From an uncultured Sutterella sp. (GTDB lineage Bacteria; Pseudomonadota; Gammaproteobacteria; Burkholderiales; Burkholderiaceae_F): DNA of 64,000 nucleotides. This document shows positions 52,441-61,909 of the stretch, one piece after another. The DNA is taken from the NCBI GenBank assembly GCA_900545275.1, contig UQYG01000012.1:1-64000 (forward strand). Reading direction: 5' to 3'. Position numbers and translations under genes: made by a program. The notes beneath the pieces were generated by a model. It saw only the letters and a program-made list of their open reading frames with translations, was not told the origin of the DNA and did not search any database. Position 1 is the first letter of the stretch. Every line of letters starts with the position of its first letter.

Positions 52441-53754
52441 TTACATGTCGGCTTCCTTGAGCGGGGCGCGCAGTTCGGCACGGACGTTGTCCATGCCCGA
52501 ATAGAAGGCCTTCATCATGACGAGGCCGAGGAATTTTCCGGCGTCGGTCACGATGATGTGGTCGGGATCGTTCGGATCGTCTTTAATGGCGCCCGCAAGA
52601 CGCAGACCGAGCATTTCCTTGAAGAGCGCGCAGTCCACGTTGATGCCGTGCACTTCGCGGAAGTAGCGTCGCGAGAGTCGGTGCGAGAAGAGACCGAGCA
52701 TCAGGCGGTACTGCCAGATGGCGTGCGCGTCGAACTGACGGCGGCGCTCCACCCCGGTGTTGCCCTGCGCGATGCGTTCGGCGTAGCGGCGCAGACTGAA
52801 GGTGTTGACGTAGAGGCTGTCTCCGAGGAAGGAGAAGGCGCCTGAGCCAACGCCAAGGTATTCGTCGTAGTCAACCACGTATTCGTCGAAGCCCTCGTCG
52901 TTCGTGCGCCCGAAGGTCCAGGACGTCAGATGGTTGTAACGGCTCCCGAGCGTGTCGAGAATTACACGGTACTGATCGGCAAGTTGATTGCCCTTGGCGG
53001 CGATGTCGTTTTTCACGCTCTTTCGCGTCTGGGACGTGACCATGAGCGGGTAGGTCGTGACCTGGCGCGGATTGAGCTGCCAGATCTTTTCCATGTCCTC
53101 ATGGAGCATGTCGAGGGTCTGGCCGCGAAAGCCGAACATCATGTCGACGTTGCAGGTGGGAAAGAGTTCCTGCGCATACTGCAGGCGCTCGAAAATCTGT
53201 TCGCCAGAGCCGAACTTTTCGTAGCGGTCCGAGAGCTTCAGGATTTCGTCGTTGAAGCTCTGCACGCCGATGGACATGCGGTCCACGAGTCCTTTGAGGT
53301 TGCGGAACTGCGGCGTCGTGATGATCTGCGGATCGGTTTCACAGCTGATTTCCTTGATCGACGGAAAGAGCTTCTTGGCGTGCTCGATCGTCTTGATCAG
53401 TTCGTCCTCGAGAATCGTCGTTGTACCGCCGCCGATGTACATAGAGTGGAAGTCGTAGCCGAGAGCGTGGACGTACTCCATTTCCTTGCGCAGGTTGACG
53501 AAGTATTCGCGCGCCTTGTATTCCTTGAAGAGGAAGCGGTGGAAGGTGCAGTACGTGCAGAGCGTGTGGCAAAACGGAATGTGCGCGTAGAGCAGGTAGC
53601 GGTGTCCCTCCTGCGGCGGCGGAGGATTCTTGAGGATGATGGGATCGCAGTGCAGATAGCGCTTGATGTAGTAGTCCATCACCCGGTCGGTGGCCCCGAT
53701 CATCCAGTCGGGGAGGAGTTTGCGGGGACGGGGAACGTAGTTCGAAGTGGTCAT
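52441..53754 (-). CDS. HemN-like radical SAM protein (coproporphyrinogen oxidase family)
   Basis: The 437-residue protein is a radical SAM enzyme of the HemN/HemW family: LLYAHIPFCHTLCTYCTFHRF carries the CxxxCxxC cluster motif, followed by MYIGGGTTTILEDEL, SCETDPQII, RMSIGVQSFNDEIL and a C-terminal HemN-type domain. True HemN has an extra Cys in CxxxCxxCxC; here it reads CTYCTF. It could be an oxygen-independent coproporphyrinogen oxidase, a HemW-type heme chaperone or a HutW/ChuW-like enzyme. It lies upstream of hydA on the same strand but has its own terminator. Confidence 0.75.
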   Translation of the reverse strand: MTTSNYVPRPRKLLPDWMIGATDRVMDYYIKRYLHCDPIILKNPPPPQEGHRYLLYAHIPFCHTLCTYCTFHRFLFKEYKAREYFVNLRKEMEYVHALGYDFHSMYIGGGTTTILEDELIKTIEHAKKLFPSIKEISCETDPQIITTPQFRNLKGLVDRMSIGVQSFNDEILKLSDRYEKFGSGEQIFERLQYAQELFPTCNVDMMFGFRGQTLDMLHEDMEKIWQLNPRQVTTYPLMVTSQTRKSVKNDIAAKGNQLADQYRVILDTLGSRYNHLTSWTFGRTNDEGFDEYVVDYDEYLGVGSGAFSFLGDSLYVNTFSLRRYAERIAQGNTGVERRRQFDAHAIWQYRLMLGLFSHRLSRRYFREVHGINVDCALFKEMLGLRLAGAIKDDPNDPDHIIVTDAGKFLGLVMMKAFYSGMDNVRAELRAPLKEADM

Positions 53755-53811
53755 GGATCGCGTCGCATGAAAAAAACAAGTCCCCGCATTGTACTATTGT
53801 GCGTCAGCTTT

Positions 53812-53825
53812 GCTTCTTAAGAAGC
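53812..53825. repeat. Perfect 14-bp palindrome
   Basis: GCTTCTTAAGAAGC is a perfect palindrome. It overlaps the stop codon of the acyl-CoA ligase gene and lies about 60 bases upstream of the HemN-like gene. It could be an operator or chance. Confidence 0.4.
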
Positions 53826-55649
53826 TTGACCTCGTCGGGCGTAAATGTGTTCGATGTTTTCGGCGAAGTGCTCGAAGAGCGGTCCCCGCTTGAGCTTCAG
53901 GGTCGGCGTCAGAAGACCGTTGTCGACGGTCCACGGCTCGAGCGTGAGCACGACGGCGCGCGGAAGCGCGTAGTACGGGAAGCCCTTCGCGGCGGTCTTG
54001 GCTCGCTGCAGCGCAAACGTCTTTGCGGCCGGAGCCGAAAGCGATGCGGGATCCTGCGGGTCGAGTCCGAGTCCTTCGGCCGCCCGTTTCCACTCTTCCG
54101 GTTGCAGCACTGCAATGAGCGTAAGGAAGGGGCGGTTTTCGCCCACTACGTAGGTCTGTTCGAAAAGCGGATCCGTTTCCAGGGCGTTTTCAAGATCGGT
54201 CGGAGCGATCTTTTCCCCCGTTGACGTCACGATGATCTCTTTGATGCGGCCTTTGATGCGCAGGAGTCCTTCGGGAGTGAACTCCCCGATGTCGCCCGTT
54301 CGGAACCACCCGTCTTCCGTGAAGGCCGCCTCGACGGCGTCGGGGCGGTTCCAGTAAGACTTCGTCACCGAGGGCCCCCGCACCTGAATTTCGTTGCCCT
54401 CGCCGAGACGCACTTCAACGCCTCGGAAGGGACGTCCCACCGTGTCGGGATGATTTTCTTCGAGCGAGTTGCCGGCGATGATGGGGCTCGTTTCCGTCAT
54501 GCCGTATCCCTGAATAATGGGGAGGCCCAGCCCGCAGAAGAGTTTGGCTACCTCCATGTTGAGTGCGGCGCCGCCCGAAATGGCGATACGCAGTTTGCCC
54601 CCAAACTGTGAGAGGAGGAGTTGCGAGACTTTCGGCAGGATAAAGGTACGCACGAATCCGTCGCGCCAGGCTCCCGCCGTGTCGCAGGGAATGTTGTTGC
54701 GTCGGGCGAAGTCGCGCCACCCCGTCTCCGCGGCCCATTCGAAGAAGGCGCGCTCGAAGAGTCCCGCCTTTTCGAGGCGCTTGCGGATTCGCCCGTAGAT
54801 CTTTTCGTAAATCCGCGGTACCGAGATGATGACGTCGGGGCGGATCTGTCGGAGATCCTCCGCAAGGAGCAAAACCGAACGATTGTAGACGATCGTGCAA
54901 CCCGTGGCGAGAGCGAGATAATAGCCCGCCGTCCGCTCAAACATGTGCGAGAGCGGCAAAAAGGAGAGAAAGACGTCTCCGACCTTGGGAGATACGCAAT
55001 GCAACGTGGCACGGACGTTTGCGACGATGTTGGCTTGCGACAGAATCACCCCCTTGGGGCGCCCGGTGGTACCCGAGGTGTAGATGACGCATGCGGGGGC
55101 TTCGGAGGTGGATGCAAGAGGCGGTTCTCCGGCAAAGGCTTCGCCGAGATGTAGGAAGTTCGCGAGAGGCAGAATGGGCAAACGGTCAGAATCGATTTCT
55201 TCGTTCTCCTCTTGGGTGAGCACGACGTGGCGCAGGGAGAGTTCTCCCTCGGGCACTGCGCGGATTTGCTCCCAGCGGTTGCGGCGGTTCGTGACGAGAA
55301 TCTTGGCGCCGCTGTCGGAAAGGACGAAGCGGCAGGCTCCCGGCGTATCAATGGCGTGCAGGGGAACCGGGACGAGACCGTTCGCCATGGCGGCCATGTC
55401 GGCGCAGACGTGATGCACGCCGTTGGGCAACAGAATCCCGACGCGGTCGCCCGCTTCGAGACCGAGCGCGGCAAAACTCCGTCTCCAAGCGTCGACGCGG
55501 TTTGCAAGTTGTGAATACGAGACGGACTGCCACTGAGCGCTCTTTCGGTCGTACTCCCGAAGGGCTTCCCGTGGTCCCCACGTCTTGCAGGCAGAGAAAA
55601 GCAGTTCCGGCAAGGTGTTCTTGCCGTTCAGTTCTTGTGCACGATCCAT
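53817..55649 (-). CDS. Long-chain acyl-CoA synthetase (AMP-forming)
   Basis: The 610-residue protein of the AMP-dependent synthetase family activates fatty acids as acyl-CoA. It has the P-loop-like VIYTSGTTGRPKGVILSQ, the A5 motif QGYGMTETSPI, the A7 TGDIG, and GRIKEIIVTSTGEKIAP. The pattern (FLPLSHMFERTAGYY, SVPRIYEKIYG) matches the FadD15/long-chain group. No signal or membrane segment is seen. It appears to be monocistronic. Confidence 0.9.
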   Translation of the reverse strand: MDRAQELNGKNTLPELLFSACKTWGPREALREYDRKSAQWQSVSYSQLANRVDAWRRSFAALGLEAGDRVGILLPNGVHHVCADMAAMANGLVPVPLHAIDTPGACRFVLSDSGAKILVTNRRNRWEQIRAVPEGELSLRHVVLTQEENEEIDSDRLPILPLANFLHLGEAFAGEPPLASTSEAPACVIYTSGTTGRPKGVILSQANIVANVRATLHCVSPKVGDVFLSFLPLSHMFERTAGYYLALATGCTIVYNRSVLLLAEDLRQIRPDVIISVPRIYEKIYGRIRKRLEKAGLFERAFFEWAAETGWRDFARRNNIPCDTAGAWRDGFVRTFILPKVSQLLLSQFGGKLRIAISGGAALNMEVAKLFCGLGLPIIQGYGMTETSPIIAGNSLEENHPDTVGRPFRGVEVRLGEGNEIQVRGPSVTKSYWNRPDAVEAAFTEDGWFRTGDIGEFTPEGLLRIKGRIKEIIVTSTGEKIAPTDLENALETDPLFEQTYVVGENRPFLTLIAVLQPEEWKRAAEGLGLDPQDPASLSAPAAKTFALQRAKTAAKGFPYYALPRAVVLTLEPWTVDNGLLTPTLKLKRGPLFEHFAENIEHIYARRGQAS

Positions 55650-55717
55650 TTGTATCCCAGCGTATGTGACCGCCTTCCTTTTGTCGGCGGCCGTTGTCTT
55701 TTTCTTTTATAGGTCTT

Positions 55718-55750
55718 TTCCCTTCCTCACGGAGCATGTGAGGAAGGGGA
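55718..55750. terminator. Hairpin between uup and the acyl-CoA ligase gene
   Basis: TTCCCTTCCTCAC (55718-55730) and GTGAGGAAGGGGA (55738-55750) pair over 13 bp with one wobble. The T-run lies on the plus-strand side, so it is a better terminator for plus-strand reading; minus-strand action is uncertain. Confidence 0.6.
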
Positions 55751-55804
55751 TTTTCTCAGTGTTACCCCTCATTCGGAGAGGGTTGGGTGTGCGTCGGATC
55801 TTCT

Positions 55805-57631
55805 TTAGGAACCCGAAGCCTCTTCGATTTGACGGCGTTTTTCTTCTAGTGCCTCCCAGCGTTCGAAGAGCGCTTCCGTTTCCTTTTCGATCTCCGCGGA
55901 ACGCGCAGCGTCGGCCTTCTGTTCGGCGACGTCGAGCAGATGATACTCGGGACCGCTCATTTTTTCGTAGAGTGCCTTTTGCTCGGCCTCGAGATTTTCG
56001 AGACGGGTCGGGATCTCTTCGAGGTCCCGGGCTTCCTTGAAGCTCAGCTTGAGGGTGCGTTGCCGCGTGCGCTCCACGGACTTCGGAGCCGCCTTGACGG
56101 GGGTGGGTTCCGCTGGCGCAGGACGCTGGCGCAGCCAATCCTCGTAGCCGCCCACGTACTCGCGCCAGACGCCGTTTCCTTCCGGGGCGAGCACTTCGGT
56201 CACCACGTTGTCGAGGAAGCGGCGGTCGTGGCTCACGAGAATGATGGTTCCCGGATAGCTCAGAAGGGTCTGCTCAAGGAGTTCCAGCGAGTCGATGTCG
56301 AGGTCGTTCGTTGGTTCGTCAAGGACCAGAAGATTGGCGGGCAGGGCGAAAAGGCGAGCAAGAAGCAGCCGGTTTCGCTCTCCGCCCGAGAGCGAGCTCA
56401 CCGGAACGTTCGCCCGACGCGGCGGAAAGAGAAAGTCTCCAAGATAGGCGACGATGTGCTTTTTCTCGCCGCCGATTTCGACCCAATCGGAGCCCGGCGA
56501 GATGGTTTCGGCCACAGTCTTCGTGAGATCGAGCTGCTCGCGAAGCTGATCGAAGTAAGCGATCTTCAGATTGGTGCCGAGCCGGACCGTCCCTGCGTCG
56601 GGCTGCAACTGCCCGAGAAGAAGCTTGATGAGCGTGCTCTTTCCGGCGCCGTTTCGGCCGATGAGCCCGAGCCGGTCGCCGCGCATCAGGGTGAAGTTCA
56701 GGTCACGCACGACGGTCTTTGAGCCGAAGGATTTGGAGAGATTTTCGACTTCGGCCACGATTTTCCCGCTCTTTTCTCCCGCATCGATCTGCAGACGGAT
56801 CGATCCCATTCGGTCGCGGCGTTCGCTTCGTTCCCTGCGCAGACGCTCGAGTCGGCGCACCCGACCTTCGTTGCGTGTGCGGCGCGCTTCGATGCCCTTG
56901 CGGATCCACACTTCTTCCTGTGCCCAGAACTTGTCGAAACGCTGTCGGGCGAGCTCTTCGGCGGCGAGTTCCTCCTCCTTTCGGTTTTCATAGGCGGCGA
57001 AATTGCCGGGGTAGGAGCGGAGGATTCCGCGGTCAAGTTCGACGATGCGCGTCGAGACGTTGTCGAGGAACTGTCGGTCATGCGTAATGACGATGAGCGA
57101 GCGCTGATTACGACACTGCGCGTTGACGAGCTCTTCGAGCGTCGCGATCGCGCGGATGTCGAGGTGGTTCGTCGGCTCGTCGAGCAGTAGCAGATCCGGC
57201 TCGAGAGCCAGAGCGAGCGCCAGAGCTGCGCGTTTTTTTTCTCCGCCCGAAGCCTTGGTCGGATCGGTGTCGACCTCGAGATCAAAGCGGTGCAGCATCT
57301 CTTCGATGCGGGCGCGAAGCCGCCAAACTTCGCGTTCGTCGGAAATGTCCTGAAGACGACCGCGCAGAACCAGGCTTTCGAGTACGGTGGGCGCCTCGGG
57401 GAGAAGTGGTTCCTGTTCGACGAACACCGTACGCAGACCGTCGGTGAACTGGAGTTCGCCGTCGTCGAGCTTGGTTCGTCCCGCCAGAACGGAGAGAAGC
57501 GAACTCTTTCCCGTACCGTTTCGACCGATCAATCCAACGCGTTCTCCAGGATCGATGGTGAGTTGGGCGCCGTCGAGTAGCGGCAAATCGCCCCAGGCGA
57601 GATGGGCATTGAGCAGGGTAAAGAGAGCCAT
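55805..57631 (-). CDS. uup: ABC-F ATPase Uup
   Basis: The 608-residue protein has two ABC domains: Walker A GRNGTGKSS and GRNGAGKST, signatures KASGGEKKRAALA and SSLSGGERNRLLLA, Walker B LLLDEPTNHLD and LVLDEPTNDLD. It lacks membrane segments and ends with a coiled coil (about residues 540-605; EIPTRLENLEAEQKALYEKM), typical of Uup, which binds DNA or ribosomes. The linker WAQEEVWIRKGIEARRTRNEGRVRRL is the ABC-F signature. Confidence 0.94.
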   Translation of the reverse strand: MALFTLLNAHLAWGDLPLLDGAQLTIDPGERVGLIGRNGTGKSSLLSVLAGRTKLDDGELQFTDGLRTVFVEQEPLLPEAPTVLESLVLRGRLQDISDEREVWRLRARIEEMLHRFDLEVDTDPTKASGGEKKRAALALALALEPDLLLLDEPTNHLDIRAIATLEELVNAQCRNQRSLIVITHDRQFLDNVSTRIVELDRGILRSYPGNFAAYENRKEEELAAEELARQRFDKFWAQEEVWIRKGIEARRTRNEGRVRRLERLRRERSERRDRMGSIRLQIDAGEKSGKIVAEVENLSKSFGSKTVVRDLNFTLMRGDRLGLIGRNGAGKSTLIKLLLGQLQPDAGTVRLGTNLKIAYFDQLREQLDLTKTVAETISPGSDWVEIGGEKKHIVAYLGDFLFPPRRANVPVSSLSGGERNRLLLARLFALPANLLVLDEPTNDLDIDSLELLEQTLLSYPGTIILVSHDRRFLDNVVTEVLAPEGNGVWREYVGGYEDWLRQRPAPAEPTPVKAAPKSVERTRQRTLKLSFKEARDLEEIPTRLENLEAEQKALYEKMSGPEYHLLDVAEQKADAARSAEIEKETEALFERWEALEEKRRQIEEASGS

Positions 57632-57708
57632 GAGAATCGTTCGGAAAGAAAGGGGCGGCCGGTATCGGTGACCGTCCGCCCACAGGAAAAAGCAAATGTC
57701 TGCGTTTG

Positions 57709-59499
57709 TCAGAGAACGCTCGGTTCGGAAAGGGGAGCCTCCCCGTCGGCAACGGGTGCATCCGCAATCGGCTCGGTAGCGGCGGCGGGTTCTTCAAAAG
57801 GCGTTTCGAAGGGACGCGTTTCGATGCCCGGAGACGTCGCTTCCGGCGCGGCGGGAACATCGGGTGCCGTGCGGATCGGAACGGGAAGCATTTTACTCGG
57901 CGCTGGCTGTTCCGGACCGATATCCTCGATGATGACGGGCACTACCGTGACGGACGATTTGGCGGGCAACACCTCCTTGACGCTGAGCGTTTGACGCGAA
58001 GGAATCGAAACTTCCGGGAGAGGTCCGGGACGGGCTACGCTTTCGGTGGCGACTTCAATCAAATGCCCTTGCCGCACGAGAACGGTTTGGGGCGTGCGTT
58101 CCACGATGGGCGAACGATCGCGATCGAGAACCAGGCGTCCTGTCTCCCCTTCCATTTCGAAGGAACGGTTCGACTGCGCCCAACGCTCGGCCACGCCGAA
58201 GGCGTCCACACCGAAGGCAAAAAGCCGTTTGGCCGCGGGGGAATAGGGCTGGGCGGCGGCAAAGCGCGCCGTGAAGCTCTGCGCATCGTAGCGCAGTAGG
58301 AGAGGACACTCGGCAAAGACGAGACCTTCAAGATCGAAGGCAAGGGCCGTGGCGGCGGAACTTGCCGCGGGGTCGCCCGGATTGGACGTGGACGTGCCCC
58401 AGACGCGGCTCTTTCTCGGAAGCGAACTGCGCACGATACTAGCCGACTGGGCGTCGAGCGCGAGCAGGATGCCCGCGTAGGGCGGCGTGGACTCGGCGCG
58501 GCGCACCGCCATGTCGGAATCAAGCCGCTTGAGGGCTTGGTCGCGGATGCGGCGCTCGCTTTCGGTCGCACCCGGCCGATGACGAAGCTCCTGCCGGCGT
58601 TGAGCAAATCGTCGTTCATCCTCTTCGGAGAGGGCGGGCGCAACCTTCTCGCGAAGGCGCTTGAGATCCATGTCGTCGATTCGGTACACCTCAAAGGGCG
58701 TGCCCGAGGCCGTCAGGACCTTGGCATAGCTCTCGGCGATGCGCGTCTCCCAGGTGCCCGATTGCGAGAGAATCAGAATTTTTTTAGGTTCGGACGTTTG
58801 CACGGCGGCCTCTTCACCCGAAAGAGGCTCGATCGCGTCGGGCAGTGCCGGCGCCGGAACGGCCGGAGCGCTCTCTTCGAGCGCCGCGACGGCGAGCCGT
58901 GCGATATATTCGGCTTCGTTTTCGGTCGAAAGAGACATCATCACGAGGTTCGACGGAATTTCCGCGTCGGGAATTGCTTCCGAGGGATGATTGAGCGCCA
59001 CGACGGGCAGGGGAAGCGCGCCGATTCGGATGAGTTCCGTAACGCGTTCCTTCTGCAGAGGGCCCACCACCACGTCGGCGCCCGACACCACGGCGCTCTG
59101 CAAAACTGCCGTGAGGGACGTTGATTCGGGAGCCTCCACCAGAAGCACTTCGGCGGGCTTGCGGCTTGTCTGGCTGGCGGCGAGTAGCCCGTTTCCGACG
59201 ATCTTGGAGGCGGCCGTAAAGGGCGAGCCGTCGGGCGGCATCACCAGAGCGATCGTCAGACGGTCCGATTCTTCGGGCAACAGAGACGAGAGCGGCGTTG
59301 CGGCGGGGACGCCATCGGCGGCTTCGCCCGTCCGTTCGGACACATCGGACGCCGACGTCTCGGCGACATTCCCCTCGTTGGAACGAGCTTCGAGGGTATC
59401 ATTTCCACCTGCATCGGGCGGAGTAACCGGTTCCGCAAGGGCGACCGAGCCGACCGACGCGATCAGGCATGCGGAAACAAATCTACGAAGGGTGAACAT
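57709..59499 (-). CDS. Penicillin-binding protein activator, LpoA/LppC-like
   Basis: The 596-residue protein has a signal peptide (MFTLRRFVSACLIASVGSVALA) and a periplasmic-binding-protein-like fold (ALVMPPDGSPFTAASKIVGNGLLAA, VVGPLQKERV, FAFGVDAFGVAERW), matching the LppC/LpoA family that activates PBP1A. No clear lipobox is seen, unlike E. coli LpoA, so it may be secreted. The C-terminus is long and Pro/Ala-rich. It is divergent from rsmI with overlapping start codons, the usual rsmI-yraM divergence. Confidence 0.85.
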   Translation of the reverse strand: MFTLRRFVSACLIASVGSVALAEPVTPPDAGGNDTLEARSNEGNVAETSASDVSERTGEAADGVPAATPLSSLLPEESDRLTIALVMPPDGSPFTAASKIVGNGLLAASQTSRKPAEVLLVEAPESTSLTAVLQSAVVSGADVVVGPLQKERVTELIRIGALPLPVVALNHPSEAIPDAEIPSNLVMMSLSTENEAEYIARLAVAALEESAPAVPAPALPDAIEPLSGEEAAVQTSEPKKILILSQSGTWETRIAESYAKVLTASGTPFEVYRIDDMDLKRLREKVAPALSEEDERRFAQRRQELRHRPGATESERRIRDQALKRLDSDMAVRRAESTPPYAGILLALDAQSASIVRSSLPRKSRVWGTSTSNPGDPAASSAATALAFDLEGLVFAECPLLLRYDAQSFTARFAAAQPYSPAAKRLFAFGVDAFGVAERWAQSNRSFEMEGETGRLVLDRDRSPIVERTPQTVLVRQGHLIEVATESVARPGPLPEVSIPSRQTLSVKEVLPAKSSVTVVPVIIEDIGPEQPAPSKMLPVPIRTAPDVPAAPEATSPGIETRPFETPFEEPAAATEPIADAPVADGEAPLSEPSVL

Positions 59500-60391
59500 G
59501 GCTTCTTTATCGGAACGGTGGCAAGACAATGTGTTGATGACGGTGGCTGGAGTAGCCGAGCAGGAGTTCCCCGCGGGGGCGCTCTACGTGGTGGGGTTGC
59601 CCATCGGCAACATGGGAGACATCACGCTACGTGCCTTGTGGGTTCTCTCCCATGCCGACACCGTAGTAGCTGAGGATACCCGAGAGACGCGCAAGTTGCT
59701 TGACAAATTCGGCATCAACGTTCGTTTGCTCTCCGTTCGGGAACATAACGAGGTGAAGGGGGCCGAGCAGGTCGTCGGCCTGCTCGGGGCGGGGGAGCGG
59801 GTGGCGCTTGTGACCGATGCGGGCACGCCCGCAGTTTCCGATCCCGGGGCCCGTGTGGTACAGGCTGTCCGTGAATCCGGCCACCGCGTGATTCCGATTC
59901 CGGGCGCGAGTGCCGTCGTAACGGCGCTCTCCGCCGGCGGACTTCTCGGCGACGGTTTTTCTTTTGTCGGCTTTTTGCCGCCTCAGTCGAAAGCTCGCAA
60001 GTCGGCAATCGCGCGCTGGGCTTCGCGTCATGAGCCTTTTGTTTTCTACGAAGCACCGCACCGCATTGTCGACATGTTGCGCGATCTTGCAGCATCGTTG
60101 GATCCGGAGCGCCGTATCGTGGTGGCCAGGGAACTCACAAAGCGTTTTGAAACGATTGTCTCACTTTCAGCCGGGGAACTGCCTGCATGGCTCGACACCC
60201 ACGAACCGCGCGGCGAGTACGTGATTCTCGTTGATGAGGCGCCTCATCGGGAAGAAGGACTTACCGAACGCGACAGTCGCTGGCTTGATGTCCTACGCGA
60301 GCTTTTGCCCGCCTCGAAACTCGCCGCGGCCGCTGCAAAAGCGACGGGAAACGACCGTTCCGTTCTCTACGATCTCCTCACGAAAAAGTAA
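59498..60391 (+). CDS. rsmI: 16S rRNA (cytidine-1402-2'-O)-methyltransferase
   Basis: RsmI methylates C1402 in the ribosomal P site. The 297-residue protein has the tetrapyrrole-methylase fold: ALYVVGLPIGNMGDITLRAL, EDTRETRKLLDKFG, LVTDAGTPAVSDPGA and PIPGASAVVTALSAGG. The ATG at 59498 has AAGGG at a good distance, and its bases overlap the divergent start of the PBP activator (CATG). An ATG at 59537 is an alternative. Confidence 0.94.
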   Translation: MASLSERWQDNVLMTVAGVAEQEFPAGALYVVGLPIGNMGDITLRALWVLSHADTVVAEDTRETRKLLDKFGINVRLLSVREHNEVKGAEQVVGLLGAGERVALVTDAGTPAVSDPGARVVQAVRESGHRVIPIPGASAVVTALSAGGLLGDGFSFVGFLPPQSKARKSAIARWASRHEPFVFYEAPHRIVDMLRDLAASLDPERRIVVARELTKRFETIVSLSAGELPAWLDTHEPRGEYVILVDEAPHREEGLTERDSRWLDVLRELLPASKLAAAAAKATGNDRSVLYDLLTKK

Positions 60392-60418
60392 GCGGAAGAC
60401 GATCCGCCTCTCAAAACA

Positions 60419-60450
60419 AACCCCGGAAGAGCCGAGGCCTTTCCGGGGTT
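60419..60450 (+). terminator. Terminator after rsmI
   Basis: AACCCCGGAA and TTCCGGGGTT form a perfect 10-bp stem, and a GCC/GGC pair lies inside the loop. GCTTTTCG follows. Confidence 0.8.
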
Positions 60451-60475
60451 GCTTTTCGTAAGGGGCGAGGACGTC

Positions 60476-60937
60476 TTATTCGTCCGAGCGCAACGCGATT
60501 TCGCGGGTCTTCGAAGAGTGGATGTTGCGCACGAGACTGTCGAGAAGGCTCGAGAGTTCCTCCACGAGATTGGAGTTGCTGATCACGCCGATGAGCGCGC
60601 CTTCTTCGTCCACGATCGGCAGACGTCGAATACCGAACTCGCGCATGCGGGCGAGGGCCACCACCATGCTTTCGGTGGGGGCCGCAGTGACGACAGGCGC
60701 CGTCATGGCTTCGTGTACGGTTACTTTGTTCGGATCCCGATTGCGGGCGACCACTTCGATGGCGATGTCACGGTCCGTGATCATGCCGATCGGGCGATTG
60801 TTGCGGTCCACCACTACGAGACTGCCGACGTGTTCGCGGCGCATCTGTGCCGCACATTCCGTAATGTTCTTCTCATCGGTGATGGTCGCCACCTTGTGCA
60901 CGGCCATGTCGATGACTTTCATGGAACGGGTTCTCAT
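60476..60937 (-). CDS. CBS-pair domain protein
   Basis: The 153-residue protein consists of two CBS domains (about residues 14-64 and 76-132), with the nucleotide-binding GMITDRDIAIEVV and GVISNSNLVEEL. Such stand-alone CBS proteins bind adenosine nucleotides and often act as energy sensors. No partner is evident. Either ATG at 60937 or 60922 could start it; neither has a strong RBS, and 60922 gives the more typical N-terminus. Confidence 0.85.
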   Translation of the reverse strand: MRTRSMKVIDMAVHKVATITDEKNITECAAQMRREHVGSLVVVDRNNRPIGMITDRDIAIEVVARNRDPNKVTVHEAMTAPVVTAAPTESMVVALARMREFGIRRLPIVDEEGALIGVISNSNLVEELSSLLDSLVRNIHSSKTREIALRSDE

Positions 60938-61018
60938 AGTTCTAAATCACCCTTTTGAATATCAAATGAATTGAGAGCATTGTAGCCAAATAGGGTTTCG
61001 ACGTTTCGGCGTCAGCCC

Positions 61019-61909
61019 TCATTCTTGCGGATCTTCCGTTTCCTCTTTTCGGGGCACGACCGATGCGAAACTGCGGAAGTCGTAGAGCGACTTGTCCATG
61101 AGGTGCGAGGGAGACACCCGCTGCAGACTCATGAAGAGGTTGTAGACGCGTCCGGGAAACTCGCGGTCCCAGCTCCTTATCAACTCTTTGATTTCCTGTC
61201 GCTTCAGATTTTCTCCAGCGCCGCAAAGACCTTTGGGAGCAAGGGGGTAGCCGCGCAATTTGGCGAACTTTTCCGTTTCATATTCCCGTACGTAGGCGAG
61301 CGGCCGAATGACCGTGTGTTTTCCGTCGTCGCTTCGTAGCACCGGCGGCATGGCTTTAAGGCGACCGCCGTAAAAGAGGTTCAGAAGCAGGGTGCCGACG
61401 ATGTCGTCCATGTGGTGCCCAAGGGCGATCTTCGTGCAGCCGAGTTCGCCCGCCAGGCGGTAGAGCACGCCTCTGCGCAGACGCGCGCAGAGCGAACACA
61501 CGCTTTTTCCTTCGGGAATCAGCCTCTGAATGATCGAGTAGATGTCCTGATTCTCGATGTGGTACGGCACTCTCTCGGCTTCTAAGTAGGCTCGAAGTGT
61601 CTCGGCGGGGAACTGAGGAATGTGCGGATTCACCGTGACGGCCAGGAGTTCGAACGAGATGGGGGCGCGCTTCTGCAGGGTGCGCAGAGCGTCGAGCAGC
61701 ACATAGCTGTCCTTGCCTCCGCTCATGGCCACCATCACTTTGTCGCCCTCCTCGATCATGGAAAAGTCCGTGATCGCTTGTGCCGTCTGTCGGATGATTC
61801 GTTTCGTCAGTTTCTTTTGCGAGACGCTTTGCTTGTTGCGTTCGTTGTGCTTGAAGCCTGAGGCATCCTCACGGAAGAACGGATTGCTTTCGGAATGAAT
61901 GGGAATCAA
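61019..61909 (-). CDS. ttcA: tRNA 2-thiocytidine(32) synthetase
   Basis: TtcA inserts sulfur at C32 of tRNA using a 4Fe-4S cluster. The 296-residue protein has the PP-loop AMSGGKDS, CSLCARLRRGVLY with two cluster cysteines and LCGAGENLKRQEIK with the third. An N-terminal extension (about 30 residues) precedes the conserved KKLTKRIIRQTAQAI. It overlaps folB by four bases. Confidence 0.95.
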   Translation of the reverse strand: MIPIHSESNPFFREDASGFKHNERNKQSVSQKKLTKRIIRQTAQAITDFSMIEEGDKVMVAMSGGKDSYVLLDALRTLQKRAPISFELLAVTVNPHIPQFPAETLRAYLEAERVPYHIENQDIYSIIQRLIPEGKSVCSLCARLRRGVLYRLAGELGCTKIALGHHMDDIVGTLLLNLFYGGRLKAMPPVLRSDDGKHTVIRPLAYVREYETEKFAKLRGYPLAPKGLCGAGENLKRQEIKELIRSWDREFPGRVYNLFMSLQRVSPSHLMDKSLYDFRSFASVVPRKEETEDPQE

